64,000 bases of DNA from an uncultured Pelagibacteraceae bacterium (lineage in GTDB: Bacteria > Pseudomonadota > Alphaproteobacteria > Pelagibacterales > Pelagibacteraceae): the NCBI GenBank assembly GCA_902560075.1, contig CACEKE010000005.1, forward strand, positions 1 to 64,000, given 5' to 3'. The notes beneath the pieces are model-generated. The model saw only the letters and a list, made by a program, of their open reading frames with translations. It had not been told where the DNA came from and did no database searches. The position numbers and the translations under genes were made by a program. Positions 9,134 through 19,074 of the stretch are shown here, piece after piece. The stretch's first letter is position 1; every line of letters starts with the position of its first letter.

Positions 9134-10242
9134 AAAATTATTTTGTATCAAAATCAAGGAGATTAAGAGGAACACCTTATACCTCAAGAATTGAGAAACA
9201 AGGTGTTACTGCATACACAGTTTACAACCACATGCTTTTACCTACAAAATTTGAAGACTCTTTAGAGGATGCATATCATCATTTAAAAAATCATGTTCAG
9301 GTTTGGGACGTCTCAGTGCAGAGACAAACCGAAATTAATGGCAAAGATTCAGCTGAACTAGTTCAACTTATTACTTGTAGAGACCTTTCAAAAGCTAAAG
9401 TAGGAAGGTGTTATTATGCTCCTATAATTGACAATAATGCAAAATTAATAAGCGATCCAGTAATTCTTAAATTAGCAGAGGATAGATGGTGGATTTCTTT
9501 ATCGGACTCTGATTTAGAATTGTTTGCAAAAGGTTTAGCAATAGGAAAAGGTTATGATGTTAACGTATTTGAGGCAAAGGTTGATATTTTTTCTGTTCAA
9601 GGACCAAAATCTTTTGACTTAATGAAAAAAGTATTAGGACCAAAGATTGGCGAATTAAAATTTTTTGGTTTTGATTACTTTGAATTTGGTGGTGCAAAAC
9701 ACTTAATTGCAAGATCTGGATGGTCTAAACAAGGTGGTTTTGAGGTATATATGGAACATGAAAAGGCAGGACTAGCATTATATGATAAATTATTTGAACA
9801 GGGAGACGAATTTAATTTAAAACCCGGTTGTCCAAATTTAATAGAGAGAATTGAAAGTTCTTTATTATCATATGGTAACGATATCGATATCGGTGATAAT
9901 CCTTTAGAGTGTGGGTTTGATAAATATGTAAATCTAGATACCAATGTTGAGTTTTTAGGGAAAGAGGAATTAAAAAAAGTTAAGGCCGATGGAATTAAAA
10001 GAAAATTAATGGGAGTAAAAATTGATGCTGATCAAATCGCAGTTAATAGTTCGATAAACATGTATGATAAAACAAAAAATCTGATTGGTGAATTAAGATC
10101 TGGAACGTATAATCCATCTTTTAAGCAAGTTATCGGAATAGCAATGATTAATGAACCATATTTTAACGACTCTCAAGAAATTGTAATTAACATAAATGGA
10201 AAAGATTGCACGGGAAAACTCTGTGATTTACCTTTCATTTAG
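9130..10242 (+). CDS. dmdA: DMSP demethylase DmdA
   Basis: Transfers a methyl group from dimethylsulfoniopropionate to tetrahydrofolate, giving 5-methyl-THF and methylmercaptopropionate. It belongs to the GcvT (glycine cleavage T) fold family. The 370-residue length and the N-terminal segments [14 protein letters not shown] and [16 protein letters not shown] are DmdA-type rather than ordinary GcvT. The [14 protein letters not shown] and [12 protein letters not shown] segments belong to the folate-binding fold. Adjacency to dmdB and dmdC strongly supports the call. The ATG overlaps the preceding hydrolase stop (ATGA), so the two are translationally coupled. Confidence 0.95.
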   Translation: MKNYFVSKSRRLRGTPYTSRIEKQGVTAYTVYNHMLLPTKFEDSLEDAYHHLKNHVQVWDVSVQRQTEINGKDSAELVQLITCRDLSKAKVGRCYYAPIIDNNAKLISDPVILKLAEDRWWISLSDSDLELFAKGLAIGKGYDVNVFEAKVDIFSVQGPKSFDLMKKVLGPKIGELKFFGFDYFEFGGAKHLIARSGWSKQGGFEVYMEHEKAGLALYDKLFEQGDEFNLKPGCPNLIERIESSLLSYGNDIDIGDNPLECGFDKYVNLDTNVEFLGKEELKKVKADGIKRKLMGVKIDADQIAVNSSINMYDKTKNLIGELRSGTYNPSFKQVIGIAMINEPYFNDSQEIVININGKDCTGKLCDLPFI

Positions 10243-10260
10243 TATAAATTTTAAATCATC

Positions 10261-11271
10261 ATGAATATAGCAATAGTTGGGGCAACTGGTAACGTTGGAA
10301 GAAAACTAATAGAGGTACTTGAAAAAAAAAATTTTTCTGTAACGGAGGCTTTCTTAGTAGCCTCATCAAAAAGCTCAGGAAAAAAAATAAATTTTTTAGG
10401 TAAAGAACATACAGTCGAAGATTTGGAAAAATTTGATTTTTCAAAAGTAAAGATAGCTTTTTTTGCAGCTGGAAGTGCTGTTGCAGAGAAATGGGCTCCA
10501 ATAGCAGCAAATAAAACAATAGTGATAGATAACTCAAAATTCTTTAGAAAAGATTTAGATATTCCTTTAATTGTGCCAGAGGTTAATTCAAAAGAGTTAT
10601 CAAAATTTAAAAATAAAAACATTATTGCTAACGCAAATTGCTCAGTTATACCTATTGTTGTAGCGCTAAAACCTTTACATGATTTGTACAATGTAAAAAG
10701 AATAGTTGCATCGACTTACCAATCTGTATCTGGAGCAGGAAAAGCTGGAATGGATGAGCTTTTATCTCAAACTAAAGAAATCTTAGAAAATAAAAATGTT
10801 CAATCAAAAAATTTCACAAAACAAATTGCATTCAATGCAATACCACACATCGATAGCTTTCTGGAAAATGGTAGCACTAAAGAGGAGCAAAAAAATCATG
10901 ATGAGATAAAAAAAATTTTAGATAAAAAAATTAATGTCACCTCTACATGTGTAAGAATTCCTGTTTTAGTATCACATTCTATAAGCATAAATATAGAATT
11001 TCATAAAAAACCTAAAATTGAAGAGATTAAAAAAGTTTTATCATCATCACCAGGATGTATAGTCGTCGATGAGCATAAAGATGGGGGATATATGACTCCT
11101 GTTGAAGCTGAAAATAAATTTGAGACTTTTATATCTAGAATACGTCAGGACTCTTCTCAAGAGAACTCTATAAATATGTGGATAGTATCAGATAATTTAT
11201 TAAAAGGTGCTGCCTTAAATGCTGTTGAAATAGCAGAAACTTTAATAGAAAATAATTTTTATGGAAAATAA
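10261..11271 (+). CDS. asd: Aspartate-semialdehyde dehydrogenase
   Basis: Reduces aspartyl phosphate to aspartate semialdehyde with NADPH, the branch point to lysine, threonine and methionine. It is 336 residues long, with the N-terminal NADP motif IAIVGATGNVGRKLIE, the active-site Cys127 in NANCSVIP and the STYQSVSGAGKAG loop. A TATAAA at 10243-10248 lies close upstream. Its last 11 bases overlap sdhC. As the source of homoserine it feeds MetX, encoded elsewhere in the window. Confidence 0.97.
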   Translation: MNIAIVGATGNVGRKLIEVLEKKNFSVTEAFLVASSKSSGKKINFLGKEHTVEDLEKFDFSKVKIAFFAAGSAVAEKWAPIAANKTIVIDNSKFFRKDLDIPLIVPEVNSKELSKFKNKNIIANANCSVIPIVVALKPLHDLYNVKRIVASTYQSVSGAGKAGMDELLSQTKEILENKNVQSKNFTKQIAFNAIPHIDSFLENGSTKEEQKNHDEIKKILDKKINVTSTCVRIPVLVSHSISINIEFHKKPKIEEIKKVLSSSPGCIVVDEHKDGGYMTPVEAENKFETFISRIRQDSSQENSINMWIVSDNLLKGAALNAVEIAETLIENNFYGK

Positions 11272-11644
11272 AAATCCTCTATCTCCTCATATTCAAATTT
11301 ATAGCTGGCATATCTCATCACTTGTTTCAATTGGACACAGAATTACTGGAGTAATTAATATTTTTATACTTACTTTAATTTTTCTTTGGCTTGGATCTTT
11401 ATTATTAGGCGAGGAAAATTATGAAATAATTTTCAATTTCTTTAATTCATTTTTAGGTAAATTTTTTATTATCACAACAATCTGGTCTTTTACGTTTCAC
11501 TCTCTTAGTGAGTTAAGGCATCTTTTTTGGGACATGGGTTATGGTTTTGATTTAAAAACGGCTAATTTAACAGGCTCTTTAGTTATAATTTTTTCGTTAA
11601 TATTTACTGTATTATTTTACTTGATAGGAAGGATTGTAATTTAA
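11261..11644 (+). CDS. sdhC: Succinate dehydrogenase cytochrome b556 subunit
   Basis: Membrane anchor of complex II. The 127-residue protein begins MENKNPLSPHIQIYSWHISS and contains SIGHRITG and FHSLSELRHLFWDMGYGFD; His residues in these regions are the usual haem b and quinone-site ligands. Three hydrophobic segments are visible. The ATG overlaps the asd stop by 11 bases, and sdhD follows immediately after the TAA. Confidence 0.95.
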   Translation: MENKNPLSPHIQIYSWHISSLVSIGHRITGVINIFILTLIFLWLGSLLLGEENYEIIFNFFNSFLGKFFIITTIWSFTFHSLSELRHLFWDMGYGFDLKTANLTGSLVIIFSLIFTVLFYLIGRIVI

Positions 11645-11974
11645 ATGGTTAGTTCAACAAAGAAATGGCTTTTTATTAAAGTTTCATCAGTAATTTTAAT
11701 TCCATTAATGATTTGGTTTACCTTTATATTAGCAGGAATTTATGACAAGACATTTGCTGAAGTTGTTGAGTTTTTTACAAGTCAGCCAACTAAAATCCTA
11801 ATATCACTACTATTTGTTGTCTCTTATTTCTTTTCAGCTCTAACTATAAGTGAAATTTTCGAGGATTATATGGGAAACCAAAAAATTAAAAATGTCGCAA
11901 ACAAAATATTGTATTTATTTGCTATACTAATTCCTTTATTAACACTTATTATTATTTATAATTTAAATTTATGA
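11645..11974 (+). CDS. sdhD: Succinate dehydrogenase hydrophobic membrane anchor
   Basis: Second small membrane subunit of complex II: 109 residues with three hydrophobic stretches. The sequence itself is poorly conserved, as usual for SdhD. I do not see the typical haem-ligand His in the middle helix as clearly as in SdhC. The position between sdhC and sdhA fixes the identity. Its stop overlaps the sdhA start as ATGA. Confidence 0.88.
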   Translation: MVSSTKKWLFIKVSSVILIPLMIWFTFILAGIYDKTFAEVVEFFTSQPTKILISLLFVVSYFFSALTISEIFEDYMGNQKIKNVANKILYLFAILIPLLTLIIIYNLNL

Positions 11975-13746
11975 GTTCATACAAAATTATTGATCATGAA
12001 TATGATGTAGTAGTTCTTGGAGCAGGTGGCTCGGGCTTAAGAGCTGCTGTTGGACTAAGCGAAGCTGGATTAAAAACAGCATGTGTATCAAAAGTTTTTC
12101 CAACAAGAAGTCATACATCTGCCGCGCAAGGAGGCATATCTGCTGCATTAGGAAATATGGGTGAAGACGATTGGAGATGGCACATGTATGATACGGTTAA
12201 GGGAGCAGATTGGTTGGGAGATCAAGATTGCATAGAATATCTATGTAAAGAAGCCCCTAGAGCTGTTCTAGAGTTAGAGAAATATGGTGTTCCATTTAGC
12301 AGAACAGAGGATGGAAAAATTTATCAAAGGCCATTTGGTGGAATGACGAAAAATTATGGAAATGGAACTGTACAAAGAACTTGTGCGGCAGCCGACAGAA
12401 CAGGACATGCAATTTTACACACACTTTATGGTCAGGCATTAAAACATAACACTGAATTTTTTATTGAATATTTTGCTCTTGATCTGTTAATGAAAAACGG
12501 GGAATGCAAAGGTTTAATAGCTTGGAATTTAAATGATGGAACAATACATAGGTTCAGGTCACACATAACAATTATAGCGACTGGCGGCTATGGAAAAGTT
12601 TATTATTCAGCAACATCTGCTCATACTTGCACAGGAGATGGAAACGCTATGGTTTTAAGAGCGGGCCTTCCATTACAAGATATGGAATTTGTTCAGTTTC
12701 ATCCAACAGGTATATATGGACATGGTACGTTAATATCTGAAGGTGTAAGAGGTGAAGGAGGATATTTAGTAAATTCAAAGGGAGAAAGATTTATGGAGAG
12801 ATATGCTCCAAAAGCCAAAGATTTAGCTTCGAGAGATGTTGTTAGCCGATCTATTGCAGTAGAAATTAATGAAGGTAGAGGTGTAGGAAAAGAAAAAGAT
12901 CATGTTCATTTACACTTGGATCATTTAGATCAAAAAGTAATTGAAGAAAGATTGCCAGGTATCTCAGAATCATCCAGGCTGTTTGCAAATGTAGATGTAA
13001 CAAAGGAACCAATTCCAGTAGTTCCAACCGTTCATTACAATATGGGAGGAATTCCTACCAATTATAAAGCTGAAGTTTTAACACTTAATGGTTCAGAAAA
13101 AACTGTGCCAGGTCTGATGGCAATAGGAGAAGCAGCATGTGTATCAGTTCACGGAGCAAATAGACTAGGATCGAACTCATTGATTGATCTTGTAGTTTTT
13201 GGAAGGGCCGCAGCAAAAAGGGCAGCTGAGCTTGTTAAACCAGGGTTACCTCACGAAGAAATTCCTCAAACAGAAACCGATAAATGTTTAGAAAGATTTG
13301 ATAAACTTAGAAACTCCAGTGGTTCAAATACTACAGCAGAATTGAGATTGTCTATGCAAAAAACTATGCAATCAAAATGTGCGGTATTTAGAACAGAAAA
13401 AACACTTAAGGAAGGCATTAATGAAATTAGAAAACCTTATGAAGGAATGGACGATTTATCTGTTAAAGATAAATCATTAATATTCAATACAGATTTAGTT
13501 GAGACTTTAGAGTTTGACAACTTGATAAGACAAGCAATTACAACAATGGACTCCGCATATCATAGGAAAGAGAGCAGAGGTGCACATGCTAGAGAAGATT
13601 ATCCTAAAAGAGATGATAGTAAATATATGCAGCATACATTATCTTGGTGTAATGGAACTAAAACTAAAATAGATTATAGACCAGTTCATAGGTCAACTTT
13701 AACAAACGACGTCCAGTATTTTCCACCTCAAGAAAGAGTATATTAA
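11971..13746 (+). CDS. sdhA: Succinate dehydrogenase flavoprotein subunit
   Basis: Oxidises succinate to fumarate, passing electrons through covalently bound FAD to SdhB. At 591 residues it is full length. It has the N-terminal dinucleotide motif [16 protein letters not shown] and His48 in [16 protein letters not shown], the expected covalent flavin attachment residue. [20 protein letters not shown] and [20 protein letters not shown] (substrate site) are also present. It shares one base with sdhB (TAATG). Confidence 0.98.
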   Translation: MSSYKIIDHEYDVVVLGAGGSGLRAAVGLSEAGLKTACVSKVFPTRSHTSAAQGGISAALGNMGEDDWRWHMYDTVKGADWLGDQDCIEYLCKEAPRAVLELEKYGVPFSRTEDGKIYQRPFGGMTKNYGNGTVQRTCAAADRTGHAILHTLYGQALKHNTEFFIEYFALDLLMKNGECKGLIAWNLNDGTIHRFRSHITIIATGGYGKVYYSATSAHTCTGDGNAMVLRAGLPLQDMEFVQFHPTGIYGHGTLISEGVRGEGGYLVNSKGERFMERYAPKAKDLASRDVVSRSIAVEINEGRGVGKEKDHVHLHLDHLDQKVIEERLPGISESSRLFANVDVTKEPIPVVPTVHYNMGGIPTNYKAEVLTLNGSEKTVPGLMAIGEAACVSVHGANRLGSNSLIDLVVFGRAAAKRAAELVKPGLPHEEIPQTETDKCLERFDKLRNSSGSNTTAELRLSMQKTMQSKCAVFRTEKTLKEGINEIRKPYEGMDDLSVKDKSLIFNTDLVETLEFDNLIRQAITTMDSAYHRKESRGAHAREDYPKRDDSKYMQHTLSWCNGTKTKIDYRPVHRSTLTNDVQYFPPQERVY

Positions 13747-14519
13747 TGGTCCAAATAAGTTTGCCTCAAAATTCTAAGATACAAAAAGGCAAATATTATA
13801 AGGATAAAACAGGCTCAAAAAATTTACGTAAAGTTAATATTTATAGATGGGATCCATCGACAGGAGAAAATCCTAGAATAGATACCTATGAAGTGGATAT
13901 GGATAATTGTCCCTCGAAAGTATTAGATCTACTAAATAAAATTAAGAACGAAATAGATCCTTCTATAGCTTACAGGAGATCGTGTGCTCATGGCGTGTGT
14001 GGGTCTTGTGCAATGAACATGGATGGAAAAAATGGCTTAGCATGCACCAAGCCACATGCTGAAATAAAAGGAGATATAAATATTTATCCTTTACCACATC
14101 TTAAAGTTTTAAAAGATCTAATTGGGGATTTAAGCACTTTATACAAGCAATATGAATCTGTTGAACCTTGGTTAAAAAATACAAGTAATAAATCCGATAA
14201 AGAAAATATTCAATCTAAAGAGGATAGAGCGAAACTGGATGGATTATACGAATGTATTATGTGTGCGTGTTGTTCTACCTCCTGTCCAAGCTACTGGTGG
14301 AATGGTGATAAATATTTAGGACCTGCAGTATTGCTGCAAGCTTATAGATGGATAATAGATTCAAGGGATGAGGATAGAAAAGAGAGATTAAAAAAAGTAG
14401 CAGATGAACTTAAGCTTTATAGATGTCACACCATAATGAATTGTACAAATGCTTGTCCAAAAGGATTAAATCCAGCAAAAGCTATAGCATCTATAAAAAA
14501 AATGCTTGCAACAAGCTAA
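13746..14519 (+). CDS. sdhB: Succinate dehydrogenase iron-sulfur subunit
   Basis: Relays electrons from SdhA to the membrane quinone site through three clusters. The motifs appear in order: [16 protein letters not shown] with a later Cys (2Fe-2S), [16 protein letters not shown] (4Fe-4S) and [17 protein letters not shown] (3Fe-4S). The length of 257 residues is normal. It closes sdhCDAB; the next gene starts 23 bases on. Confidence 0.98.
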   Translation: MVQISLPQNSKIQKGKYYKDKTGSKNLRKVNIYRWDPSTGENPRIDTYEVDMDNCPSKVLDLLNKIKNEIDPSIAYRRSCAHGVCGSCAMNMDGKNGLACTKPHAEIKGDINIYPLPHLKVLKDLIGDLSTLYKQYESVEPWLKNTSNKSDKENIQSKEDRAKLDGLYECIMCACCSTSCPSYWWNGDKYLGPAVLLQAYRWIIDSRDEDRKERLKKVADELKLYRCHTIMNCTNACPKGLNPAKAIASIKKMLATS

Positions 14520-14534
14520 TTACTTAATTAAATA
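14506..14534 (+). promoter_or_regulatory. Candidate promoter for mmsA
   Basis: TTGCAA at 14506-14511 and TAAATA at 14529-14534 are separated by 17 bases, with the mmsA ATG eight bases after the -10. The -35 lies inside sdhB. There is no Shine-Dalgarno in the short gap. The A+T-rich background makes a chance match quite possible. Confidence 0.3.
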
Positions 14535-14542
14535 ATTTCCTC

Positions 14543-16036
14543 ATGAGCTTAATACAGCACTTTGTAAATGGCAAATCATACAAGGGTAATTCAAACAGAA
14601 AAGGAAAAGTTTTTAATCCAGCTACTGGTGAGCAAGAATCTGAAGTTATATTAGGTTCAAAAGAAGATCTTAATAATACTGTTAATATAGCAAGAAAAGC
14701 TTTCGAAAGTTGGTCAGCGAAACCACCCTTACAAAGAGCCAGGGTAATGTTCAAATTTAAAGAATTAATTGAAAGAAATTCTGAAGAGATTGCAAAATTA
14801 ATTGTCTCTGAACATGGTAAAGTTTATGAAGATGCCAAGGGATCACTAACTAGAGGTCTCGAAGTTGTCGAATTTGCTTGTGGAATACCTCAAATGTTAA
14901 AAGGTGAATTTACAGAAAATGTTGGGTCTGAAGTTGACAGTTGGTCTATAAGACAGCCATTAGGTGTTTGTGCAGGAATAACTCCATTTAATTTTCCTGC
15001 TATGGTTCCTATGTGGATGTTTCCTATGGCAATTGCTTGTGGAAATTCATTTATACTTAAACCTTCTGAAAAGGATCCATCATGTTCATTTAAGTTAGCT
15101 GAATTATTATCAGAAGCAGGATTACCTGATGGGGTGCTTAATGTTATAAATGGAGATAAAGAGGTCGTTGATGCGATTTTAGAAAATAAAGATATTCAAG
15201 CTGTTAGCTTTGTTGGCTCAACACCAATAGCTAAATATATTTACGAAAATGCAGCTCGTAATGAAAAAAGAGTACAAGCATTGGGAGGAGCTAAAAATCA
15301 CTGTGTAGTAATGCCAGATTGTGACTTAGATCAAGCTGTTAATGGTCTAATGGGAGCAGCTTACGGATCTGCAGGAGAAAGATGTATGGCACAGTCTGTT
15401 GCAGTAGCTGTTGGAGATATTGGCGATAGATTAGTGGATAAACTTTCAAAAAAAGTTGAAGTTTTAAAAGTTGGGCCTGGTATGGATAAAAATTCAGAAA
15501 TGGGACCTCTGATTACAAAAGAACATTTAGAAAAAGTAAGAGGTTATGTTGATATAGGAGTTAAAGAGGGAGCAAAACTTGTAGTGGATGGAAGAAATTT
15601 AAAACTTCAAGGTTATGAAAATGGTTTTTTTATAGGTGGCTGCCTATTTGATAATGTAAAAAAAGACATGAGAATTTATAAAGAAGAAATTTTTGGACCT
15701 GTGCTATCAGTTGTAAGGGCTAAAGATTTTGAAGAGGCCTCAAAACTAGTAAATGACCACGAATATGGAAATGGTGTGAGTATTTTTACAAGAGATGGAG
15801 ATGCTGCTAGGACTTTTTCAAGCAAAATAAAAGTTGGGATGGTAGGTATTAATATTCCAATACCTGTGCCTATGGCATTTCATAGCTTTGGTGGATGGAA
15901 AAGGTCATTGTTTGGTGATCAGCATATGCACGGACCTGAGGGTGTTAGATTTTATACTAAACTTAAAACTATAACTTCTAGGTGGCCTTCTGGAATAAGA
16001 TCAAATCCTGAATTTGTAATGCCAACAATGAAATAA
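14543..16036 (+). CDS. mmsA: CoA-acylating methylmalonate-semialdehyde dehydrogenase
   Basis: Aldehyde dehydrogenase of the MmsA/IolA type, converting methylmalonate semialdehyde or malonate semialdehyde to propionyl- or acetyl-CoA with NAD and CoA. The 497-residue protein has GVCAGITPFNFPAMVPMWMF, LKPSEKDP and catalytic Cys281 in GERCMAQS, as well as the MmsA-specific C-terminal SFGGWKRSLFGDQHMHGPEG. Nearby DMSP genes raise a possible role in three-carbon catabolism, but valine, inositol or beta-alanine catabolism would serve equally well. mdh follows after 3 bases. Confidence 0.93.
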   Translation: MSLIQHFVNGKSYKGNSNRKGKVFNPATGEQESEVILGSKEDLNNTVNIARKAFESWSAKPPLQRARVMFKFKELIERNSEEIAKLIVSEHGKVYEDAKGSLTRGLEVVEFACGIPQMLKGEFTENVGSEVDSWSIRQPLGVCAGITPFNFPAMVPMWMFPMAIACGNSFILKPSEKDPSCSFKLAELLSEAGLPDGVLNVINGDKEVVDAILENKDIQAVSFVGSTPIAKYIYENAARNEKRVQALGGAKNHCVVMPDCDLDQAVNGLMGAAYGSAGERCMAQSVAVAVGDIGDRLVDKLSKKVEVLKVGPGMDKNSEMGPLITKEHLEKVRGYVDIGVKEGAKLVVDGRNLKLQGYENGFFIGGCLFDNVKKDMRIYKEEIFGPVLSVVRAKDFEEASKLVNDHEYGNGVSIFTRDGDAARTFSSKIKVGMVGINIPIPVPMAFHSFGGWKRSLFGDQHMHGPEGVRFYTKLKTITSRWPSGIRSNPEFVMPTMK

Positions 16037-16039
16037 GCT

Positions 16040-17005
16040 ATGGGAAAAAAAATTTCATTAATTGGGGCAGGCCAAATAGGAGGAACGCTTGCTCATTTAA
16101 TTGGGTTAAAAGAAATTGTATCAGAAGTAGTTCTGTTTGATGTTGCATCAGGAGTAGCTAAAGGCAAAGCCTTAGATATTGCTCAATCTTCTGCAGTGGA
16201 TGGTTTCAATGTAAAACTTTATGGAACAGATAGTTATCAAGATATTAAGGATTCAGATGTAATTATTATTACTGCTGGAGTTCCAAGAAAACCTGGCATG
16301 AGTAGGGATGATCTTTTAGGTATAAATTTAAAAATTATGAAACAAGTGTCTGATGGAATTAAATTAAACTGCCCAAATGCATTTGTAATTTGTATTACTA
16401 ATCCTTTAGATGTTATGGTTATGGCTCTGCAAAAGTACTCTAAATTTCCTACAAATAAGGTTGTGGGTATGGCGGGTATACTTGACTCATCTAGGTACAA
16501 ATTATTTCTATCTGAGGAATTTAATGTTCCAATTAAAAAAATTGATGCAATGGTAATGGGTGGACACGGTGATACTATGGTTCCATTACCGGGTTATACA
16601 AAAATTGATGGAAAAAAACTTTTAGATTTAATGTCAGAAGGTAAAATTACAAAAGAAAAAATAGAGAGTATAAATCAAAGAACTAGAGATGGGGGAGCTG
16701 AAATTGTCAAATATCTTGAAAAAGGTTCTGCATATTACGCTCCTGCTGCTTCAGGAGTTGAGATGGCTATAAGCTATCTAAATGACGAAAAAAAACTACT
16801 TCCATGTGCGGCTTATTTGAAAGGAGAATATGGCATAAAGGATATTTATGCTGGAGTTCCAGTTATCATTGGAAAAGATGGTGTTGAAAAAATTCAAGAA
16901 ATTAAATTAGAGGACAATGAGATTAATGAATTTAAAAAATCTGTAGATTCAGTCCGGAGGCTGTGGGAAGCTGCAATAAAGATTGATCCTGATTTAGAAA
17001 AATAA
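16040..17005 (+). CDS. mdh: Malate dehydrogenase
   Basis: NAD-dependent interconversion of malate and oxaloacetate in the TCA cycle. It is of the LDH-like type found in alphaproteobacteria (321 residues). The Rossmann motif [16 protein letters not shown] opens the protein. [16 protein letters not shown] contains the substrate-specificity Arg, and [13 protein letters not shown] contains the catalytic His. The stop shares a base with the sucC ATG (TAATG), tying it to the succinyl-CoA synthetase genes. Confidence 0.97.
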   Translation: MGKKISLIGAGQIGGTLAHLIGLKEIVSEVVLFDVASGVAKGKALDIAQSSAVDGFNVKLYGTDSYQDIKDSDVIIITAGVPRKPGMSRDDLLGINLKIMKQVSDGIKLNCPNAFVICITNPLDVMVMALQKYSKFPTNKVVGMAGILDSSRYKLFLSEEFNVPIKKIDAMVMGGHGDTMVPLPGYTKIDGKKLLDLMSEGKITKEKIESINQRTRDGGAEIVKYLEKGSAYYAPAASGVEMAISYLNDEKKLLPCAAYLKGEYGIKDIYAGVPVIIGKDGVEKIQEIKLEDNEINEFKKSVDSVRRLWEAAIKIDPDLEK

Positions 17006-18165
17006 TGAATATTCATGAACATCAAGCAAAACAACTCTTAAAGGAATTTGGAGTTCCTGTTCCAAATGGTATCTATGGTTTTAGTGTTAGTGAGATAATT
17101 AAAAAATCAAAAACTCTTAATACAGAAAAATACGTTTTAAAAGCTCAAATACATGCAGGCGGCAGAGGTAAAGCCGGAGGGATCACAATTGCAAGCAACA
17201 TAGATGAATTAGAACAAGCTGCGAATCAGCTTTTAGGTAAAACCTTGGTTACACATCAAACTGGACCTAAAGGAAAAAAAGTAGAGAGACTTTACGTTGA
17301 AGAGGCCTCCAATATAGCCAAAGAATTTTATTTGTCTTGTTTAGTTGATAGAAAAAGCTCTAAAATAGCTTTCATTTCTAGCATTCAAGGTGGAATGGAT
17401 ATTGAGGAAACTGCATTAAAAAATCCAGAAAAAATTATTACTACTAAAGTAGATTTTAAAGAGGATATATCAGAAACTGATTGCGAAAAAATTATTAAAG
17501 TTTTTAATCTTGAGTATGACGCTAAGGATCAAGGAATTGAATTAATAAAATCTCTTTATAAAATGTTTAGAGAAAAAGATGCTAGCTTAATCGAAATTAA
17601 TCCTTTAATTTTAACGAAAGAAAATAATATAGTTTGTCTTGATGCTAAAGTTATCTTAGATGACAATGCAATTTTTAAACATCCTGAACATCTAGAGCTT
17701 AGAGATTTACAAGAAGAAGATCCAATAGAGATAGAGGCTAGTAAGCACGGATTATCTTACATAAAATTAGATGGAAATATCGGCTGTATGGTAAATGGTG
17801 CTGGTTTAGCAATGGCAACAATGGATATAATTAAATTGTTTGGAGAAACTCCAGCAAATTTTTTGGACGTAGGTGGTGGAGCCTCAAAAGAAAAAGTCTC
17901 CTCAGCGTTGAAAATTATTTTATCTGATAAAAATGTAAAAGGAATATTAATAAATATATTTGGTGGAATAATGAGATGCGATGTACTCGCTGCAGGGGTC
18001 GTCGATGCTGCCAAAGAAATGAAAATTCATGTTCCTTTGGTTGTTAGACTTGCTGGGACCAATGTAGAGGAAGGTAATAAAATTTTAAAAGAATCTAAAC
18101 TTAAAATAATCCCAGCCTCTGATTTGTCAGATGCTGCTGAAAAAATTGTGAAAGAAATAAATTAA
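17005..18165 (+). CDS. sucC: Succinyl-CoA synthetase beta subunit
   Basis: ATP-grasp subunit that binds nucleotide and succinate in the succinyl-CoA to succinate step. The 386-residue protein opens with [20 protein letters not shown] and has the conserved [22 protein letters not shown], and C-terminal [15 protein letters not shown] and FLDVGGGAS segments. It is coupled to mdh and sucD by one-base TAATG overlaps. Confidence 0.98.
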   Translation: MNIHEHQAKQLLKEFGVPVPNGIYGFSVSEIIKKSKTLNTEKYVLKAQIHAGGRGKAGGITIASNIDELEQAANQLLGKTLVTHQTGPKGKKVERLYVEEASNIAKEFYLSCLVDRKSSKIAFISSIQGGMDIEETALKNPEKIITTKVDFKEDISETDCEKIIKVFNLEYDAKDQGIELIKSLYKMFREKDASLIEINPLILTKENNIVCLDAKVILDDNAIFKHPEHLELRDLQEEDPIEIEASKHGLSYIKLDGNIGCMVNGAGLAMATMDIIKLFGETPANFLDVGGGASKEKVSSALKIILSDKNVKGILINIFGGIMRCDVLAAGVVDAAKEMKIHVPLVVRLAGTNVEEGNKILKESKLKIIPASDLSDAAEKIVKEIN

Positions 18166-19040
18166 TGTCCATTTTAGTTAATAAAAATACTAAACTTCTT
18201 TGCCAAGGTTTTACTGGTTCACATGGAACTTTCCACTCAGAACAGGCAATAAAATATGGAACAAATTTAGTAGGAGGCGTAACACCTAGAAAAGGTGGTC
18301 AAATTCATTTGGGTAAACCTGTTTTTAACACTGTGAAGGAGGCTGTTGAAGCAACAGGTGCCAATGCAACGATGATATATGTACCAGCAAAATTTGCATC
18401 TGAGGCAATTATCGAAGCTATCGAGGCATCTATTGATCTCGTTGTATGTATAACAGAAGGTATTCCAGTTTTAGATATGCTTAAAGTAAAAAAATATCTA
18501 TCAAACTCAAATACGAAATTAATTGGTCCGAACTGTCCTGGTATAATAACTCCTGATGAGTGTAAAATAGGAATAATGCCGGGAAGTATACATAGGAAAG
18601 GTTCAGTTGGAATAGTTTCACGTTCAGGCACATTGACTTATGAGGCTGTAGATCAAACTTCAAAAATTGGCCTCGGACAATCAACTTGTGTCGGAATAGG
18701 TGGTGACCCAATAAATGGTACAAATTTTATAGACTGTTTAGATTTATTTTTAGAAGATGAAAATACCGAGTCCATTGTAATGATTGGAGAAATTGGAGGA
18801 TCTGCAGAGGAAGAAGCAGCTGATTTTATAAAGAACCATAAGATAAAAAAACCGATGGTTGGTTTCATTGCTGGTTTGACAGCACCACCTGGTAGAAGAA
18901 TGGGCCACGCTGGGGCTATTATTTCTGGAGGCAAAGGTGGCGCTGAAGAAAAAATTAAAACCATGGAAGAGGCAGGAATTTTAATGGCAAAATCACCTGC
19001 AGATATTGGCAAAACATTGCTTAACAAATTGTCACTTTAA
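18165..19040 (+). CDS. sucD: Succinyl-CoA synthetase alpha subunit
   Basis: CoA-binding subunit carrying the phosphohistidine. Residues near the N-terminus read [18 protein letters not shown] (CoA site). The active-site His lies in [20 protein letters not shown]. The length of 291 residues is usual. Gap of 34 bases to sucA, where a separate promoter may lie. Confidence 0.98.
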   Translation: MSILVNKNTKLLCQGFTGSHGTFHSEQAIKYGTNLVGGVTPRKGGQIHLGKPVFNTVKEAVEATGANATMIYVPAKFASEAIIEAIEASIDLVVCITEGIPVLDMLKVKKYLSNSNTKLIGPNCPGIITPDECKIGIMPGSIHRKGSVGIVSRSGTLTYEAVDQTSKIGLGQSTCVGIGGDPINGTNFIDCLDLFLEDENTESIVMIGEIGGSAEEEAADFIKNHKIKKPMVGFIAGLTAPPGRRMGHAGAIISGGKGGAEEKIKTMEEAGILMAKSPADIGKTLLNKLSL

Positions 19041-19063
19041 AATTTCTTATCAGACATTATAAT
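19036..19063 (+). promoter_or_regulatory. Candidate promoter for sucAB-lpd
   Basis: A perfect TATAAT at 19058-19063 has a TTTAAA 16 bases upstream at 19036-19041. The sucA ATG is only 11 bases after the -10, so the leader would be about five bases, and no Shine-Dalgarno is visible there. Confidence 0.4.
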
Positions 19064-19074
19064 AATTTTTATTA

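Noticed and set aside
9880..9897. ATATCGATATCG alternating repeat in dmdA
   Set aside because: It simply encodes Asp-Ile-Asp-Ile within a conserved coding stretch; no sign of a regulatory role.
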